64,000 bases of DNA from Neurospora tetrasperma FGSC 2508 (lineage: Eukaryota > Ascomycota > Sordariomycetes > Sordariales > Sordariaceae). The stretch is taken from contig NW_009799103.1 in assembly GCF_000213175.1 (NCBI RefSeq), forward strand, positions 2,071,833-2,135,832, read 5' to 3'. The notes beneath the pieces are model-generated. The model was given only the letters and a program-made list of their open reading frames with translations. It ran no database searches and was not told where the DNA came from. Shown one piece after another: positions 23,201 through 36,500 of this stretch. Positions within the stretch are counted from its first letter, which is position 1; every line of letters begins with the position of its first letter. The translations under genes and the position numbers were made by a program.

Positions 23201-26200
23201 TCTATAATTTTAATTATAATAGTTTTATAAATTATTATATTTTTATTTAAATACTCTAAAAGGGGTACAGTATTAGTAATAACTATAGTTTATAATTCTT
23301 CGGGCTCTATATCTTCTATATAAATATTAATATACTTATAGAAGCGTTTAAATAATTCGGTTTTATACTACTATCCCCAGCCCTTGTAAATATCCTATAC
23401 TATTTATTTTATAAAGTTATTATATAATTTACTTTCGTAGAAGGTTAAGAGCCTTTCGAACTCTATATAGGTTACAAAGTATAGGTATAGATTTTCCTAT
23501 TTGTAAAGCTAATTAAATACTATAGTATTAATATTTATAATATTCGTAGGATTAATCCGCTCTATAACTACTAGCCGTTACTTTCTAGTAACTATTCTTA
23601 TAGTTGGGGGGCTACTCCTATAATATAATTTCAAATAAGATAATTAGGTATTCGACGGAACTATTATTTTCGGATAATAATACGGTTATACTTAAGAAGC
23701 CGGTTACTAGTTATTATATTCTATAGGAGAATAACGCCCGGAAGGCTAGTAAAGGGCTTCTCGTTCCGTCTAGACGGCCGGGAGATACTATTATTATATT
23801 TTCAATATTAGTAGCTAATTTAATTATATAACTCTTAATTCCAATCGAAAGCGGGGGACTTACTATATTCTCCTAATTAGGCTCTCTAATCTTAATAGCT
23901 TTATTAGGCTTATAATAGGGTATAATAGTAATAATTATATATTTCCCATCCGGCTCCCCCGGCCTATTAGCTTTATTAAGTTTATAATAGGGCGTTCTAT
24001 ATATTATAGGCCTAGCTTCGCTATCCTAAATTTCTATTAATTAATCCCTTAGACCTATACCGGCCGGTTCTCTAATTTTAATTCTAATTAATTAGGCCTC
24101 TAAATCGGCCTTTATACTGCCCGTAGTCCTATTAGGCTTATAATTAAACTCCTAATGTCGTCTAGTTGGGTAGGCCTCCGGGTAGGCCTTTATACCGCCC
24201 GTAATTCTATTGGGTTCGTAATTAAATTCCTAATATTATTTAAACTTCCTAATTCCAGTAGTAAAATTAATAAGAGTTTTATATATTTTTTCAATATAAT
24301 TTACTATTTTTGTCTAAGGTTTCGGGGAATTTATAGGGGGGGTAGCTTATAGAAATTAATTTTAAATAATAAATTGTAATTAGTTATTCGAGTAATTTAA
24401 AGTCGGATTAAATAGTAAGGTATTCGGAATACCCTCGCTTAATAACTATTTTAAGGAATTAAAAATTAAGGGAAATATCTTTATCTTTATAATATAATTC
24501 CTTATTTTTATTTAATGTCCGGAGGAAGTAAAGCTATTATTATTTACTATATCGTCTTTTGGATCGCCGGCCTAATAATATTAAGGAAGGAAGGTATAGT
24601 AATTAATACTTAATACTACTTTTAAAAACGCTAATAACCTAGCGGAGAGGTACTTAATATTATATTTACCAGAGAATATAACCTTCCTATTAATTTATAA
24701 AATAGATAGTTCGTAGCGCCTTAACTATAGTAGGCCCAAAATTACTAAATAAATTAATAAGAGGTTATATACCAAAAAAATAATATTTTTAATATAATAT
24801 CCAATAAGGAGGCTCGCAGCCAAACCTTCGGTAATAAAACCCTTTATAATACTATTAACTAATATAAATTTCTTAGGACGGGCGAATCTAAATATAGTAA
24901 AACTATTTTATTTTATTAAGGTATAGTCTAAGAAGGCTAGGGCTAAGTAACCGCTATTTATAAATATAATATATAGTATTTTATATAATCTAAGTAGGAA
25001 ATAGGAAGAAAGGAATATTAAATTTTGATTAAAACTATTCAGTAAGTTAATAACGACTATTTTAAGTATTTTATTAATATCCCGAGGGTTCTCTTATATA
25101 GATTTTTATTGCCTCTATAGGCGATTAATTATCTATAGAATTTAACTATTTCCCTAATTGTTAGTACTAAGTATATTATATTTATTTTCTTCGTCCCTAC
25201 CTCCTTTAACGCCGGCGGTACGCAAATTAGTATTATTATAATTCTACTAGCCGGGGGAGGGTTGGCTAATATTAGAGTAAGTATTACGCCCTTTACAGCC
25301 GCCGCGGCCGCTATAACCCCGGTTAGTACAATTATTATAAAATCTAATAAACTATAAGGGTTTACTACTATAATTAATGTTATTCTTATAATTGCGTATA
25401 ATATCGTCCTTTTAATTATATTTCCTATAAAGGCCTTCCTTTATTTATTAATTAATAATATTAGAGTAAATAGTTCGGGATATATAAATTATACTAAACT
25501 TTATAGTATTACTACTTTAATTAATAATATAGTCTTTAAATATATTTCTACTCCTAACGGAGCTATTATTATTACTATTTCTATTAAATTTACTAATCTA
25601 TAACTAATTAATTTTAATATAATATTTATTATCCTCTAAGTAGCGTGTTAAATCTCTATAGAGAGCTAATTAGCCTTCGAAATTGTTATCTTTCGGATAT
25701 TAGCATTAATTAGAATATATTGTACAAAGTTTAATCGAAATTTTATTCCGGAAATAATGGATCTTTATAAAATTATTGAATTAGTAGCGGTCGGCCGTTT
25801 TAACGAATTCGGTTTCGAAATTAGCGAAGTACTTATTACCCCATTCAAATTTATTAAAGCGCTATATAGTATTAAGTTTTAGGTTGATATTATTATAATA
25901 AAAGTCGAGGAAATTAATAAATTCCCTACCTATCTATTATTTTTAAGGTTCGGGTACGTTAGATTAGAATAAAATAATTATAAGGTCCTTCTCGAGGGTA
26001 ACGGCTATTTCGGGACTTAATAAATAATTTATAGAGAAGATTTTAATATATTTTATTTATTAGGGAAATAGAAATAATTTAATTTCTAAATTACTAGAAT
26101 CCTACTTTTCTAAGTAATATATACCTTATTACGTAGAATAAAATTCTTTTAATTAGTTATAAACGGGTTAGGGTCGGAGAATAGTACCTTCCTAAAGACG

Positions 26201-26911
26201 GTTATAATTTCGAAAGGAGCCCTAGGGGTACTAATTAAAAAAGTAATCCCCGGATTATTTCTTAATAAACCTCCGCCTCCTATACCCGGTCTATTACTAA
26301 TATAATTATTTTCGCTACTATTAGGGTTTTAATTAATTATAATATTTTATTTTGTTAAAGCCTCGCTTAATTCTAGTTTAAATTTTTTATTCTTTATTCT
26401 TTTTATATAGAACTAATTGTCGAACTCTCTAAACTAATTTACAAAGCTATTGCTAAAAAGGTTAAATATTTAGACTGCTCGGGTAATTAGGATGATTATA
26501 AAGTAAAAGGTATTATTATTTATAAGGATAATAGTATTAATAAAGGACCTTCTAAGGGTTTAAAAGGGTTTGGACTTATTTCCTATAATAACACTAATAA
26601 AGTACTTAATAGCCTAATTATATAGTACGCCTTCTAATATAATTAAATAAACGTCTTTATTTATTAGTAGGCTAGAATTCTTAAATTCGCTATCGTGGAG
26701 AGCGTTTAGAATATTAATATCTTTATTTAATACTTCTAAAAGGGTACCTCCGTTAGTAATAATAATATTACTATTAAAAATTATAGGCTCTATTAAATTT
26801 AATAGGTTGCAGGATTTTTAGCAACTAATTATATTACGGAGTAGTACTAAAATCTATACATCTTCTTCATAATAAAGTACATTAGTAATATAATAATAAA
26901 ATACAATTAAT

Positions 26912-27223
26912 TATTACGGGGTAAGGCGATACTAAATATATAGGGTAGAATATAATTTATATAATTATATAAAGAAGAAAGGAAACTATAGAATTTGTAC
27001 GTAGCAGCTTATCCTATATAGGCGAGGGTAAACTACATCCTTAGTATATGTAACCGGAGCCTCCGGGAGCGTATAGCCAATTAGGGGGCCCGCGTTGGCT
27101 TAATAGCCGCTATAGCGGTAGTGAGGCTAAACGGATCAGCTAATTAGAGAGCGTGTATTAACCGGCAATTATAGCCGTGGTGATGCCGCGACCAGATGAC
27201 AGTCACAGGCTAGCCCTGTAACA
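26912..27223 (-). repeat. Gypsy-3 5' LTR
   Basis: 312 bp; ends caggctagccctgtaaca in plus orientation. It is the less mutated copy over its last 60 bp. Confidence 0.88.
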
Positions 27224-27399
27224 CCAACTTTCTTCCGGAACTCAACTAAATTGAGAAATAACTTATTATACGGGTATATATCTATATTAATATGTACGTT
27301 ACTAAAGGTTCCTAATATAAATATTATAATTATATCATTAACTTCCTTTGTAATATTAATTATATTTATTAGTGATTACTTTTATTACTTTGCGACTTC

Positions 27400-28573
27400 G
27401 ATATTATAATTCTTCGGCCTTATAGAATTAGAAATAAACCCTATATCGCCCGACGAATAAGATGGGTTATAATTGTTATCCTAAATAAGCTTCGTATCTA
27501 GCTCAACTACCTAAAAATTAATTACCCTAAATATTAAAATATTCAGATTATCGACGCCCGGTTCCAAGAATTGGTAGCACTTCCCAACGGTAATATATAT
27601 AATAACTTAATAGTTTATAAGCTCGACCCTAATCATTTCCCGGATGACCAGGATCTTAATCTCAAAGAAAAGAAAAGATAAAAATAATAATACTTTTCAG
27701 TTCAAAGTCGTAATACTTCCTAACTTTATAGCTAATTAGGTAGATATAGAATAGTTTTATTAATAATTAAGGGGAGAACAACCTATTTAAGGACTGGGTA
27801 ATATACCGGTTCAACCTGCCCCCGACTAGCACCCTCTAGCTTAACCTTTTATTAAACCCGGCCTATTGCGGAATACCCTAATAGAGGAATAGGATAGATC
27901 TCAACGTATTTTATTATCAGTATTCCCAATTCTTTATTCTAATAGGAAAGCTAACTTTATTAAACCCTGTATACGGTCGATCGACTTGAATAGATATACA
28001 AAGTATATAATTAAATAGTATAATATCCGGTTTATTAGATATTACTAATTCCCTTTCATCGTCTTCAATATATTAATATATAAATAGGCTACTATAAAGA
28101 ACTATTTCTTCGTACGTTCAAGTCGTGGTAGTATAAATAATTTAGTTAGCGTTGAAATATTAAGGGAAGCTATTAAATTCGATGTTCTAGAGGTATAAAA
28201 TCTACTAAATTCCGTTATTAGGTTCGCTTACTCTCTATACGGAGTATACGGCTATATTGGATGCGCAAAAGCCGTAAACTTCGTACTTATATTCAAGTAT
28301 TAGATATACTAACAATATTTATAATATTTAATATTACTAATACTCATTGGGAAAGCCTCGTTTAATATATACCTAATTACAAGGAGTAAAAAGCTAGTTT
28401 TATAAACGTTTGGATTAGAAGTATAAGAAAGAACTCAAAAGAAAACCCTTATATCGCCGCCTACTACCTTTAAAAACGATTCGAATTATTTAGGAAGTAT
28501 ATTTTAATACCCAAATTCAAAATCAAATATTAGTAGTACCATATTGAGTTCTAAGTACGAAGAAGCGGTTATA
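27400..28573 (+). pseudogene. Helitron-B Rep domain, first part
   Basis: After the segment shared with Helitron-A, the reading reaches the helicase-like N-terminal (Rep) domain. Landmarks are THWESL at about 28351-28370 with NYI.NYKE following, NPYIAAYYFKKRFELF at about 28441-28490, and IPKFKIKYQ near 28510. Fungal Helitron proteins carry the same order (ADLHWESL, NP.IAA..F..RF..F). It ends at the TA into which Pogo-1 inserted. The key histidine pair of the HUH site would lie just at that junction and is not cleanly readable. Confidence 0.65.
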
Positions 28574-29115
28574 CTCGTCAGGTCTTCAAAACCGACCGTC
28601 TAACTAGTAGGCGAGCCACTAGTTAGGGACAGCGATTCGTACATAAACAGCGATTCGTACCGAGCGGGGTACTTACTCCACACGCATTTTAACTAGCAAA
28701 TAGAAGTCGTACATCCAGAGCTAATAATTTCATTTAGTAATATATCCATATTTTTTAATCGCATCCATTATCGCTAACAAGACCAGCACATACACTGATA
28801 CGTAAAATTATTATCATTTTGTATACGTATAAATTTGGTAATATAGATTATTTATACTAGAAATCACATTCAACCTCTTTGTAATTAGAATCTCTATATC
28901 CCTCCTCCTCCTTATTATTATCGTCGTCGTTATTGTAAATAACTTTATTATTATACTCCTTATATTCTTCGTTTTCTTAATCTATTTGTACCTACCGTCT
29001 ATCATCAGGATGCCACTAGTCTAAATCTCTTTATACATTTACTAGCTCATTATCTTTAATAACCTTAACCTCTTCCTCCTTTGTAAGTAGGATATTACCT
29101 TTATTAGTTAATTAT

Positions 29116-29521
29116 GAGTTAACCTCCCCGCACGCACCAAAAACCTTGAGATACTCACCTTTTGGGATCTGGCAGCTAACATGAAAAATGTGTTATTTTG
29201 GCCGTAATATTCGCGATTTGTAATGTCTCGAGGTGGGTCAACCCAGGTTATACACTGGACATCTTGGTCTTCAGCAGGCAAGCAAATATAACAGCGCCAA
29301 TCTAACAGCGCCAAGTGCAATTGGGTGGTGCAATTGGCCGCCGTGTTGAAAGAGCGTAAAAGAAACGACCAACTTAGGGGAATGTTGACGCGCATTAGAA
29401 ATACGAAATTTAGCGGGTAAAAACGGAAATTTCAATGTCAGGTGTCATCAGCTGAACCGCCCCAGTTTTTTGGTGGAGGTGCGTACCTCAAGGTTTTTGG
29501 TGCGTGCGGGGAGGTTAACTC
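29116..29521. mobile_element. MULE-A-type MITE in Pogo-1
   Basis: 406 bp with about 44-bp inverted repeats starting gagttaacctccccgcacg. An exact 8-bp duplication ttaattat lies at 29108-29115 and 29522-29529. Both subterminal arms match the ends of MULE-A (294-3366), so it is an internal-deletion derivative of that element. Little RIP. The 95-codon frame at 29108-29395 (minus) is internal MITE sequence and not a gene. Confidence 0.92.
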
Positions 29522-29549
29522 TTAATTATACGTTAATTGTATTATTTAT

Positions 29550-31860
29550 TACCTTTTTTCTTACCTTATTAAATAGTTATAGAGTACGTAGCTTAGAGGG
29601 ATTACCGAATAGCTACTAATATAAGGGTAGAATAACGTTATATATAATACAAGTATGGTTAGATCTCAACCGTTTAATCTCCTTATCTATAGCCTTTTAC
29701 TTCTCTAAAAAGTAGTAATTCTAACGGTTAACTCTCTCTTTACAGTATTTACTAATTAGCTAGTTAAAATTAAAGAACCGTATAGTATATAGTTTAATAT
29801 ACTCTTAAATTTCCCTTCTAAGAGTTTTGAATATATATAACTATAGATACTCACCTACTATCTATGCTTTTTATATAGTAATAAAGCTACTAATTTACCC
29901 CTTTAACGCACTTTGCTCTTATTAAAGCTCACAATCATATATATATTCGTTTTTCTTCTTAATAAGAGTAATACATTGGTATTTATCCATTATAGCGCGT
30001 AACTAGCCGTCTCTAATAATAATAGTACCGCTATATTTTAGTAAATGGTTAATATTGCAAAAATTACATAGTATTTCTTCAACTACTTCTTCTTTACGTT
30101 TACACTTAAATTTAACCTCTTATAGCAATTAAACTGAGAGTATTAGTAGCCTATCTTCGCTTAGTAAGTACGTATAAAACTATTAGTAATATAGTATAAT
30201 TACCCTTAAATACAAATAAAATTCGTTAATTAATATAGTTACTATACTCTTTAATAGAAGGGAGGTTAAATACTAGTATAATTGTACTACTCTAGTCTAT
30301 TACAGTATGGCCTTTCCCCTTTAGTGTAGATAGTATGGATGGGAGCTCTCTTAGTATAGGGATAGGGAGATTAATTGTAATAGGGGGGCTGCTCGGAATA
30401 GTAGCCTCGTTCGAAAGCTCTCTTAGTATATAAAGTATAGTTTATTCTTTTTCCAACCTAAGGACACTAATCCTCTAATCGGTAAAGCACGCGATATATC
30501 CCTTTCTCTATTTAATATACTTATTATTTCTTAATAAGGTTAAGAAATTACGAAGGTTAAAAAATATAAGATTAGAATTAAAGGGAGCTAAGCCGGTTCG
30601 TTTCTAAAGAAATTGGATATTCTTAGTCTTAAAGACCTTCTTTCGAGTTTATTCAAGGCTATTAAGAAAGTCTAACTTATTGAAATCGACGTTATTGAAT
30701 GCTATCTTTCTTTTTATATTAATTTAATAGAAGTGCTTATAAATTTGAAATATTCCAACGTCAAAAGGTTAGAGGAAATAAGTAAAATAAGGGGAGAGGA
30801 GGAATAATATAATATAATTCTCTTTATATAGTTTATAAAATTCGATTGTATAGTAACTACTATAGTTATTTAATATTAAGACTCTCCTCTCCTCTTTATT
30901 AATAGGCTATAAGTACTCTTCTTGGTACTTGAATTAATTTAACGTATATTAGTCATCTATATAATTTCGTAGCTAAGTAATAATAATTATCCTATTATTA
31001 AGAGAGTTATTAATATATTTATATATAATATTGATATTAGGGAGTAGGATAAAAGTAGGTATAGTACGACTAGATACCGAAATGGCCTCAAGGACGGTAA
31101 TAAGAATTCCTTAATTAGGATTAATAGATTATACTTTCATTTTCTTATAATAAGTCTATATATAATATATCTTATTTAATACCCCAATTCTAAATTTAGA
31201 TTTGTTACTATTCTAAAAGTTATCCTTAGTAACTTTATACTTAATTATAGTATTATAAAAGAGGTAGAAGATTTCTTCACTATCGGTTCGAATCTATAAA
31301 GTTTTACAAACTTATACTATAGACTTCGTACGTATACTATAAAAGTCTCCTCGTTATAAATATTATTGTACCTAATAAGTAGTAATTTTAGGTATAGGCT
31401 TATTACTACCGTTATTATTACTATTATTACGGTTAAGTCTAATAATAGTAATTATAGTAGTAGTAAACTTCGCTAGTATAATTTCGATACTTAATATCCC
31501 CGATTAGCCTTGTTTGTAAGGTATTAGAATAGTAATACTACTAATTAATTAATATTTATATATTAACCTATACCTATAGTATTAAATCCTCCTCTTCTAT
31601 TAATAATTTATTTTTACCCCTATAGCCTACCTTCGGCTATGCTCCTTTATAGCAGCTTACGATTTCTTTATATAGAGTTCGAAATACCTTCGCTCCATCT
31701 ACTATAGTCTTAAATCCATTATTCTAAAATACCTTTACGGCCGCCTAAATTCTACTTTCTACAGAGAGCGTCTCTTAAGTATTACTAATAGTATCCTAAA
31801 TATTAGAAGTTAAGTTAATAAGCGTTGGATTAATACTAAAGGAGCTACTAGCGGATTTAT
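29550..31860 (-). pseudogene. Pogo-1 transposase, broken by RIP
   Basis: On the minus strand, reading starts near 31860 (INLTSNI). It continues through a psq/CENP-B-like helix-turn-helix at about 31780-31600 and a DDE core. The core shows FRIGVLNKIYYI (about 31200), PNINIIYKYINNSLNN (about 31030), VLILNNYSSYYTIEF (about 30880) and FDVGIFQIYKHFY (about 30750). After the core comes an unusually long basic, coiled-coil-like extension (about 30050-29530) that continues past the MITE into an acidic tail (about 29100-28870). Catalytic aspartates are replaced or followed by RIP-type codons. Family assignment is firm because Pogo-2 reads the same way. Confidence 0.78.
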
Positions 31861-32124
31861 AAGGTCGACGAAGTATAGCACGGTAACTAGGGATATTACA
31901 ATAAGAGGATAGGGAAATGGGGAGATAGAGAGATAGAGGGATTGAACAAGGGGGGTTAAGTATAATTAAGACTAATTGCACATAAATATGAATATAATTA
32001 TTGATATTATTGCTTTAAGTAGGTATTTTAGAGTATACGCGGTTTGGGTGCAAATAAGCGTAAATGAGTGCACCTTCAGAGTATTGGGCAGTGCGAGCAA
32101 TTGGGCTGCATGCAACTAAGAAAT

Positions 32125-32571
32125 GAGTAAACCTCGGCGCACCCACCCCAAAACCTACGCGCACCCAAAAACCCAATTTGCAACTGTTATTGAAATTATC
32201 GTATCTTAGCCGTGTTTTTGCTCGTTTTGTTACCTTGGTCAAATTTGCTAGCTGGGTCACCCACTACAGCTATGTTAACCCCTAGCAACGGTTCGGATTA
32301 AATGCAATTTATTTGCAGACGATTAAGATCAATTGATTTGAGCGAGATTACATACGTTAAGGGTGTAGTATTGAGCTGGTGTGGTATGCGACGTGTGAAA
32401 AAAGCGTGAAAGAAATGACCAAGTTTGCAGCAATGTTGCGTGCACTGAAGAGACGAAATTTAGCTGGCCAAAACGGGAATTTCAATGTCAGGTGTCATCA
32501 GCTGCACGGTCCCACATTTCCTGGTATTTGGGTGCGCGTAGGTTTTGGGGTGGGTGCGCCGAGGTTTACTT
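32125..32571. mobile_element. MULE-type MITE, second subfamily, in Pogo-1
   Basis: 447 bp with about 45-bp inverted repeats beginning gagtaaacctcggcgcaccc, related to but distinct from the MULE-A ends. Subterminal sequence (atttcaatgtcaggtgtcat) is shared with 29116-29521. The duplication is taagaaat (32117-32124) and taaaaaat (32572-32579), differing by one G/A of RIP type. The empty site survives in Pogo-2 near 61411-61420. Overlapping 81- and 77-codon frames are chance. Confidence 0.9.
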
Positions 32572-32737
32572 TAAAAAATATACTATTAAACAGATTTATA
32601 TTGATTTGCTAGCAAAATAGCGGTGTGGGGAGGTACCCCCAGTTCCCGGTACGAGTCGCTGTTCATGTACGAATCGCTGTCCCTAACTAGTAGCTCGCCC
32701 ACTAGTCAGACGGTCGGTTTTAAAGACCTGACGAGTA

Positions 32738-33887
32738 ACTATAGTATCTATTAAGTTCCGTATATTAATACGCCTAATTTGAATAATGAAATTGTCCGGA
32801 AGGAGTTTATAAATCTATAAGACTTTTATATAACCGCCCTCAACCCAAAACCGGAAAGAATTAGCCAATAAGGTGAAGGAGATCCTCTATCTATTATTAT
32901 TAGTCATAGCCCGGAAGATAAAAGTATATACCTACCTACTTTTAACCTCCTATCCTATATAGTTAATCGGATATAACGATATAACCGGTATACCGACAAT
33001 CATTACCTTCGTATTAAACAGCTTAATTAAAGTGCTATCCGCCCCAGGGATCTAGTATTTAAGGTATACTACTTTTACTTTCCTAGGAATTACTATCCGT
33101 AAACATACCTTATACGCAATCTCAACCTAAAGTATTAATTATACGATAGGGTAAGGAATAATAAGCATATCAACAATTACAACCGGACTATTATCCTAAT
33201 ATAGCGTGCCAATATGGATATTTAGCTATGTACTAATTATAATACTATTATTAGCTATATTACCAAATACTATTTAAAAGCAGAAAAGTAATTACGGACT
33301 TACAAGGAATTTATTTAATTAATTACCCCCTAGGTTGCTTCTAACAACCCCGTAGTCTCCTTTGTAGTAAAAATAATGAACTAGCTAATTACTAAATACA
33401 ATTAATCGGTTTAGGAAATTAATTACTTACTTTCTACTTTCCCCTTTAATCATAATACTTGTAAAATTATTAATGTAGATTATTATCATTTAAATAAATT
33501 ACTTAATTGAAGCGTGCTTGTTAAATAAGGTTAACCGGTATAATTCGCAGTTAATATACTAAATATCTCTTACGTTTCAATAATATGAAAAATATTACTT
33601 ACTTTAAGTAGCTTACTCGGTTCAATATTATCATTAACTAACGTTTTAGAGACTGTACTAAGAAGCGAGTACTTAATTATTATCCTATTCATAAATCCAA
33701 TAATAATACCAAGTATAGAAAATAGTATAGAGTTGAATTGATCTTATAATATCCCTATCGTTGTGGACTAGAATTGTTCAATATTTAAAGTCCTGATAGA
33801 GTTTATTAAGAATTAGAAATATATTTTAATATATACCTAATTTACATAGAGGTTCATACAAGGGCACAGGATGGGGAAATTGAAGGC
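32738..33887 (+). pseudogene. Helitron-B Rep domain, second part
   Basis: Reading resumes after Pogo-1. Blocks such as NRIQRYNDITGIPTIIT near 32950 and ANMDI..CTNY.TIISYITKYYLKAEK near 33210-33290 match the post-HUH part of Helitron proteins, where the conserved tyrosines (Y..KY.SK) belong. The sequence then continues to about 33830 and is cut by Gypsy-4 at 33893. Confidence 0.6.
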
Positions 33888-33892
33888 AAGGC

Positions 33893-34229
33893 TATAATAC
33901 CATCCATAATAGAAGATTTTAGGTGAGGAGAAGAAAAAGAAGAGAATTAGGTACATACGTTGTAAACCTAAATAAATACCCTAGTACGCAAGCGACAGCG
34001 GGACCTATATGCGGGTTACGAACAGTTAATCCCTTTACTCGCATCCCCCTTTACTTATATAATAAATAAAAGTAAATACCTTTAATAGGCTTAATACCTA
34101 TTTAGGCTAGCCTTAACGCGAACCTTCTATATTACTCGTTCCTCCAACATTCGTAACACCTTATAGTACTTTATAATACCAGTCCTCCTATAGGGGTATA
34201 ACGTGTATAGCTGGACCGGTACTATTATA
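33893..34229 (-). repeat. Gypsy-4 3' LTR
   Basis: 337 bp; plus orientation tataataccatcc...ggtactattata, an inverted terminal match. On the minus strand it follows a polypurine tract, atagggaggggtaa (about 34230-34243). The five bases to the left (aaggc, 33888-33892) are the expected duplication; the partner is outside the recognisable element. Confidence 0.65.
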
Positions 34230-34762
34230 TTACCCCTCCCTATATAAAAGACTCGTCCTCGAATCTTACTAAACTAAGGGCTCATTTATATAAAATCCTT
34301 CGTAAGTACTTTAGTCCTAATAATTCCAATATTATATCCTCCTCGTATTCCTCCTATTCTTTGTTTAATTAGTTTATTAACCGTTTAAGCGGGCCTAGAG
34401 TATCCGGGTTAGCTTTATAGAATTCCTAAAGGAATTTCAAAGCGTATTTAAAATTAGAAGCGGACTAATACTTTAAATCGGAGTCCTAGCCTCTCTAATT
34501 CATATTATTAAAGAATTCACCATTAACTACTTTAAAGATATTTATCATTTCAACTTCCTATTCAGAATTTTCATTATCATTAGTAAATAAATTAAAGTAT
34601 TCAACCAATTAACCAGGTAATAAATTATTGTTATACATCTTTAAGTAGTTAATATAGAAGAGATTTAAATCCTTCTAGCTATTTAAAAACTCTAATCGGT
34701 AGGAGTACCCTACATTCTCAATTATTTTATAATAATTATAAGTATTAGGGAAGTTGAATTTA

Positions 34763-34937
34763 TGTGAGATCACCAACGAGATCAAGCGGTTGGATACGAT
34801 TGATTGAGTGTGCTATGGAGAGAGAGAGAGAGGGAGACTGGCGGAGTCTGGAAGGCTAGATGTGGTACGGTCTGGACAGGGCACAGAGTGGGGACTGGGC
34901 TGTGCCTAGCCCAGTGAATACCCGGGACCCACCAATA
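34763..34937 (-). repeat. Copia-2 3' LTR
   Basis: 175 bp beginning (plus) tgtgagatcaccaacgag and ending gggacccaccaata. It contains a (ga)n run and the phrase ggcggagtctggaaggctag shared with the other two Copia LTRs. Confidence 0.9.
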
Positions 34938-35049
34938 TACCCCTATAGACTGGAAGACCGCAAAAATAGTATTTAAACCTCTATACTATTTATATTGTAA
35001 TATCTTTTATAGTGTTGATTAAGCCTAGGGAACCTTCTTTTGAACTATA

Positions 35050-36500
35050 CCGATCAACTTAATAAATCTTACGTATTTATCCGGCTTCAACGGCTTCGTT
35101 AATCTGTTAGCCGGTATTTTATTACCTAGCAAATATTTTATTGTAAACGCCTTCCTATTTACCTCTTAGATTAACTATTTATATTGTATAGCGATATATT
35201 GATTTTTAGCCGGTAAATTGGAGTTGAGGATCCGGTCTTTGGCGGTATTGCTATCCGTATAGAGAATCCTATTGATTTTATAAAGACCCAAATTCATATT
35301 CAAATTTTTAAATATACTACTAACCTAATCGAGAGCCTTCACTGTAGGCACTAAATTAGTAAACTCTACCTCGGCTATATTAATTGTAACAAAATCCTAT
35401 CGTTTAGACTTTTAAAGGACGGGGCTATAGATAAAGAATATAATGTGGCTAGCTATACTCTTCCTTGTAGGGATATTGTTGGTAAAGGAGGCGTTTATAT
35501 ACATATAGAAGGTTAGGGCTATTAACGGCGAGAGTATTCCTCTTAGTTTAATACTTAAATTGGGGTACTTAGATAAATACTATTATAAATACTTTATAAT
35601 AATAAAATAACAGTCGATTGGTTTCTTAATACCCTCCGATAATTTATTAATAGTAAAGGAAATATCTAGCCGGGTGTTTATTAAAATTTAATTTAATAAG
35701 CTAATCTTCTTAAGGTAAAATTGAATTTCCCCTAGTAATATATTATTACCCCTATAGATCTTAAAGTCTAATAACTATAATATTCTAATTTCGTAAAGCT
35801 TACTATCGTTATACTTAACGATAATTAATTTAGTATACTATTATTAGAATATAAAGAGTATACGAGTCTAACGGTCCTTTATAATATTATAACCCAGAAA
35901 TGTACGTACTTATTCCAATTCTTTGAATTTAAAATAGTTAATTAATTAATTTTTAATTTAATTAATAATAATTATAATTAGCGCAATAACGAAAAGGTCG
36001 TTAACGTAGAGGATTAATAACGCTCCTAGTACTTTATTAGTAAGTAGGTAAGAATTTGTAAAAATTAGGATAAAGCTAGCTTCTTTAAATATTAGTACGA
36101 AGGTATTAAATTAATAAAATAGGGAACGTTTAAGACTATAAAGAGCTTTAGTAAACTAGTAAACTACGTCTTCTTTACTATAACCGGGTATTGCCTTTTC
36201 GAGAACTGTTGGTTATTCAATATAATACTAAGTATCGTTAGGGATAGAAGTATTTAAGAAAGTAATATTAAAATCGAACTCATAATACTCGTAATCGTTT
36301 ATAGTTAAAGTAAGTAAGAATAGTCTAATATTAATAGAGTATACTACCACTACGTAAATCTCTTATACCGCCTAATTACTTTATTCGAAATTTCTATACA
36401 CTACCTATTTAGTTCTGGCTTTCCAATCTTTAGTATTGATATCGTACTTCTTGTTGTATACCCATTTTCCAAGTAGAATTTCTATATCTAGTAATCTAGG
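35050..36500 (-). pseudogene. Copia-2 RT and RNase H remnant
   Basis: The minus strand reads through the palm region (about 36020-35990), TRLDISFTINKLSEGIKKPI near 35640, then RNase H blocks NLVPTVKALD near 35340 and KINRILYTDSNTAKDRILN near 35270-35220. It matches Copia-1 residue for residue over most of this stretch. Confidence 0.82.

Larger units (their letters stand above)
18685..27223 (-). mobile_element. Gypsy-3, complete-length Ty3/gypsy fossil with assembly gap
   Basis: Two 312-bp LTRs (18685-18996 and 26912-27223) bound 8,539 bp, with an exact target duplication ccaac at 18680-18684 and 27224-27228. Pol reads on the minus strand: RT palm region about 22500-22700 and RNase H about 21650-22050, with integrase expected across the N gap. 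Broken, with many breaks. Inserted in Helitron-B. LTR-to-LTR differences are mostly of RIP type, so they do not give a clock. Confidence 0.88.
28574..32735 (-). mobile_element. Pogo-1, Fot1/pogo-type DNA transposon carrying two MITEs
   Basis: A 4,162-bp element with about 88-bp inverted repeats starting ctcgtcaggtcttcaaaacc, a TA duplication on both sides (28572-28573 and 32736-32737), and a minus-strand pogo-type transposase. Two MULE-type MITEs (29116-29521 and 32125-32571) account for about 870 bp including their duplications, leaving about 3.3 kb of original element. Each TIR contains two direct copies of acagcgattcgtac. The same family is seen at 61255 (Pogo-2) and as a MITE at 54089-54430. 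It is inserted in the Rep region of Helitron-B. Confidence 0.88.
17880..33892 (+). mobile_element. Helitron-B, Rep part, split by Gypsy-3 and Pogo-1
   Basis: Three colinear segments (17880-18684, 27224-28573, 32736-33892) form the front two thirds of a Helitron protein; the gaps are filled by Gypsy-3 and Pogo-1. Gypsy-4 begins at 33893 and stops the reading, and the helicase half is not found elsewhere in the window. The first segment aligns with Helitron-A. Stops of RIP type are frequent. The element's left edge near 17880 is an estimate from the point where it starts to resemble Helitron-A. Confidence 0.65.

Noticed and set aside
23400-26900. Precise gag and protease borders for Gypsy-3
   Set aside because: The region must contain them by position, but RIP has erased the landmarks and no convincing zinc knuckle or protease motif could be read.
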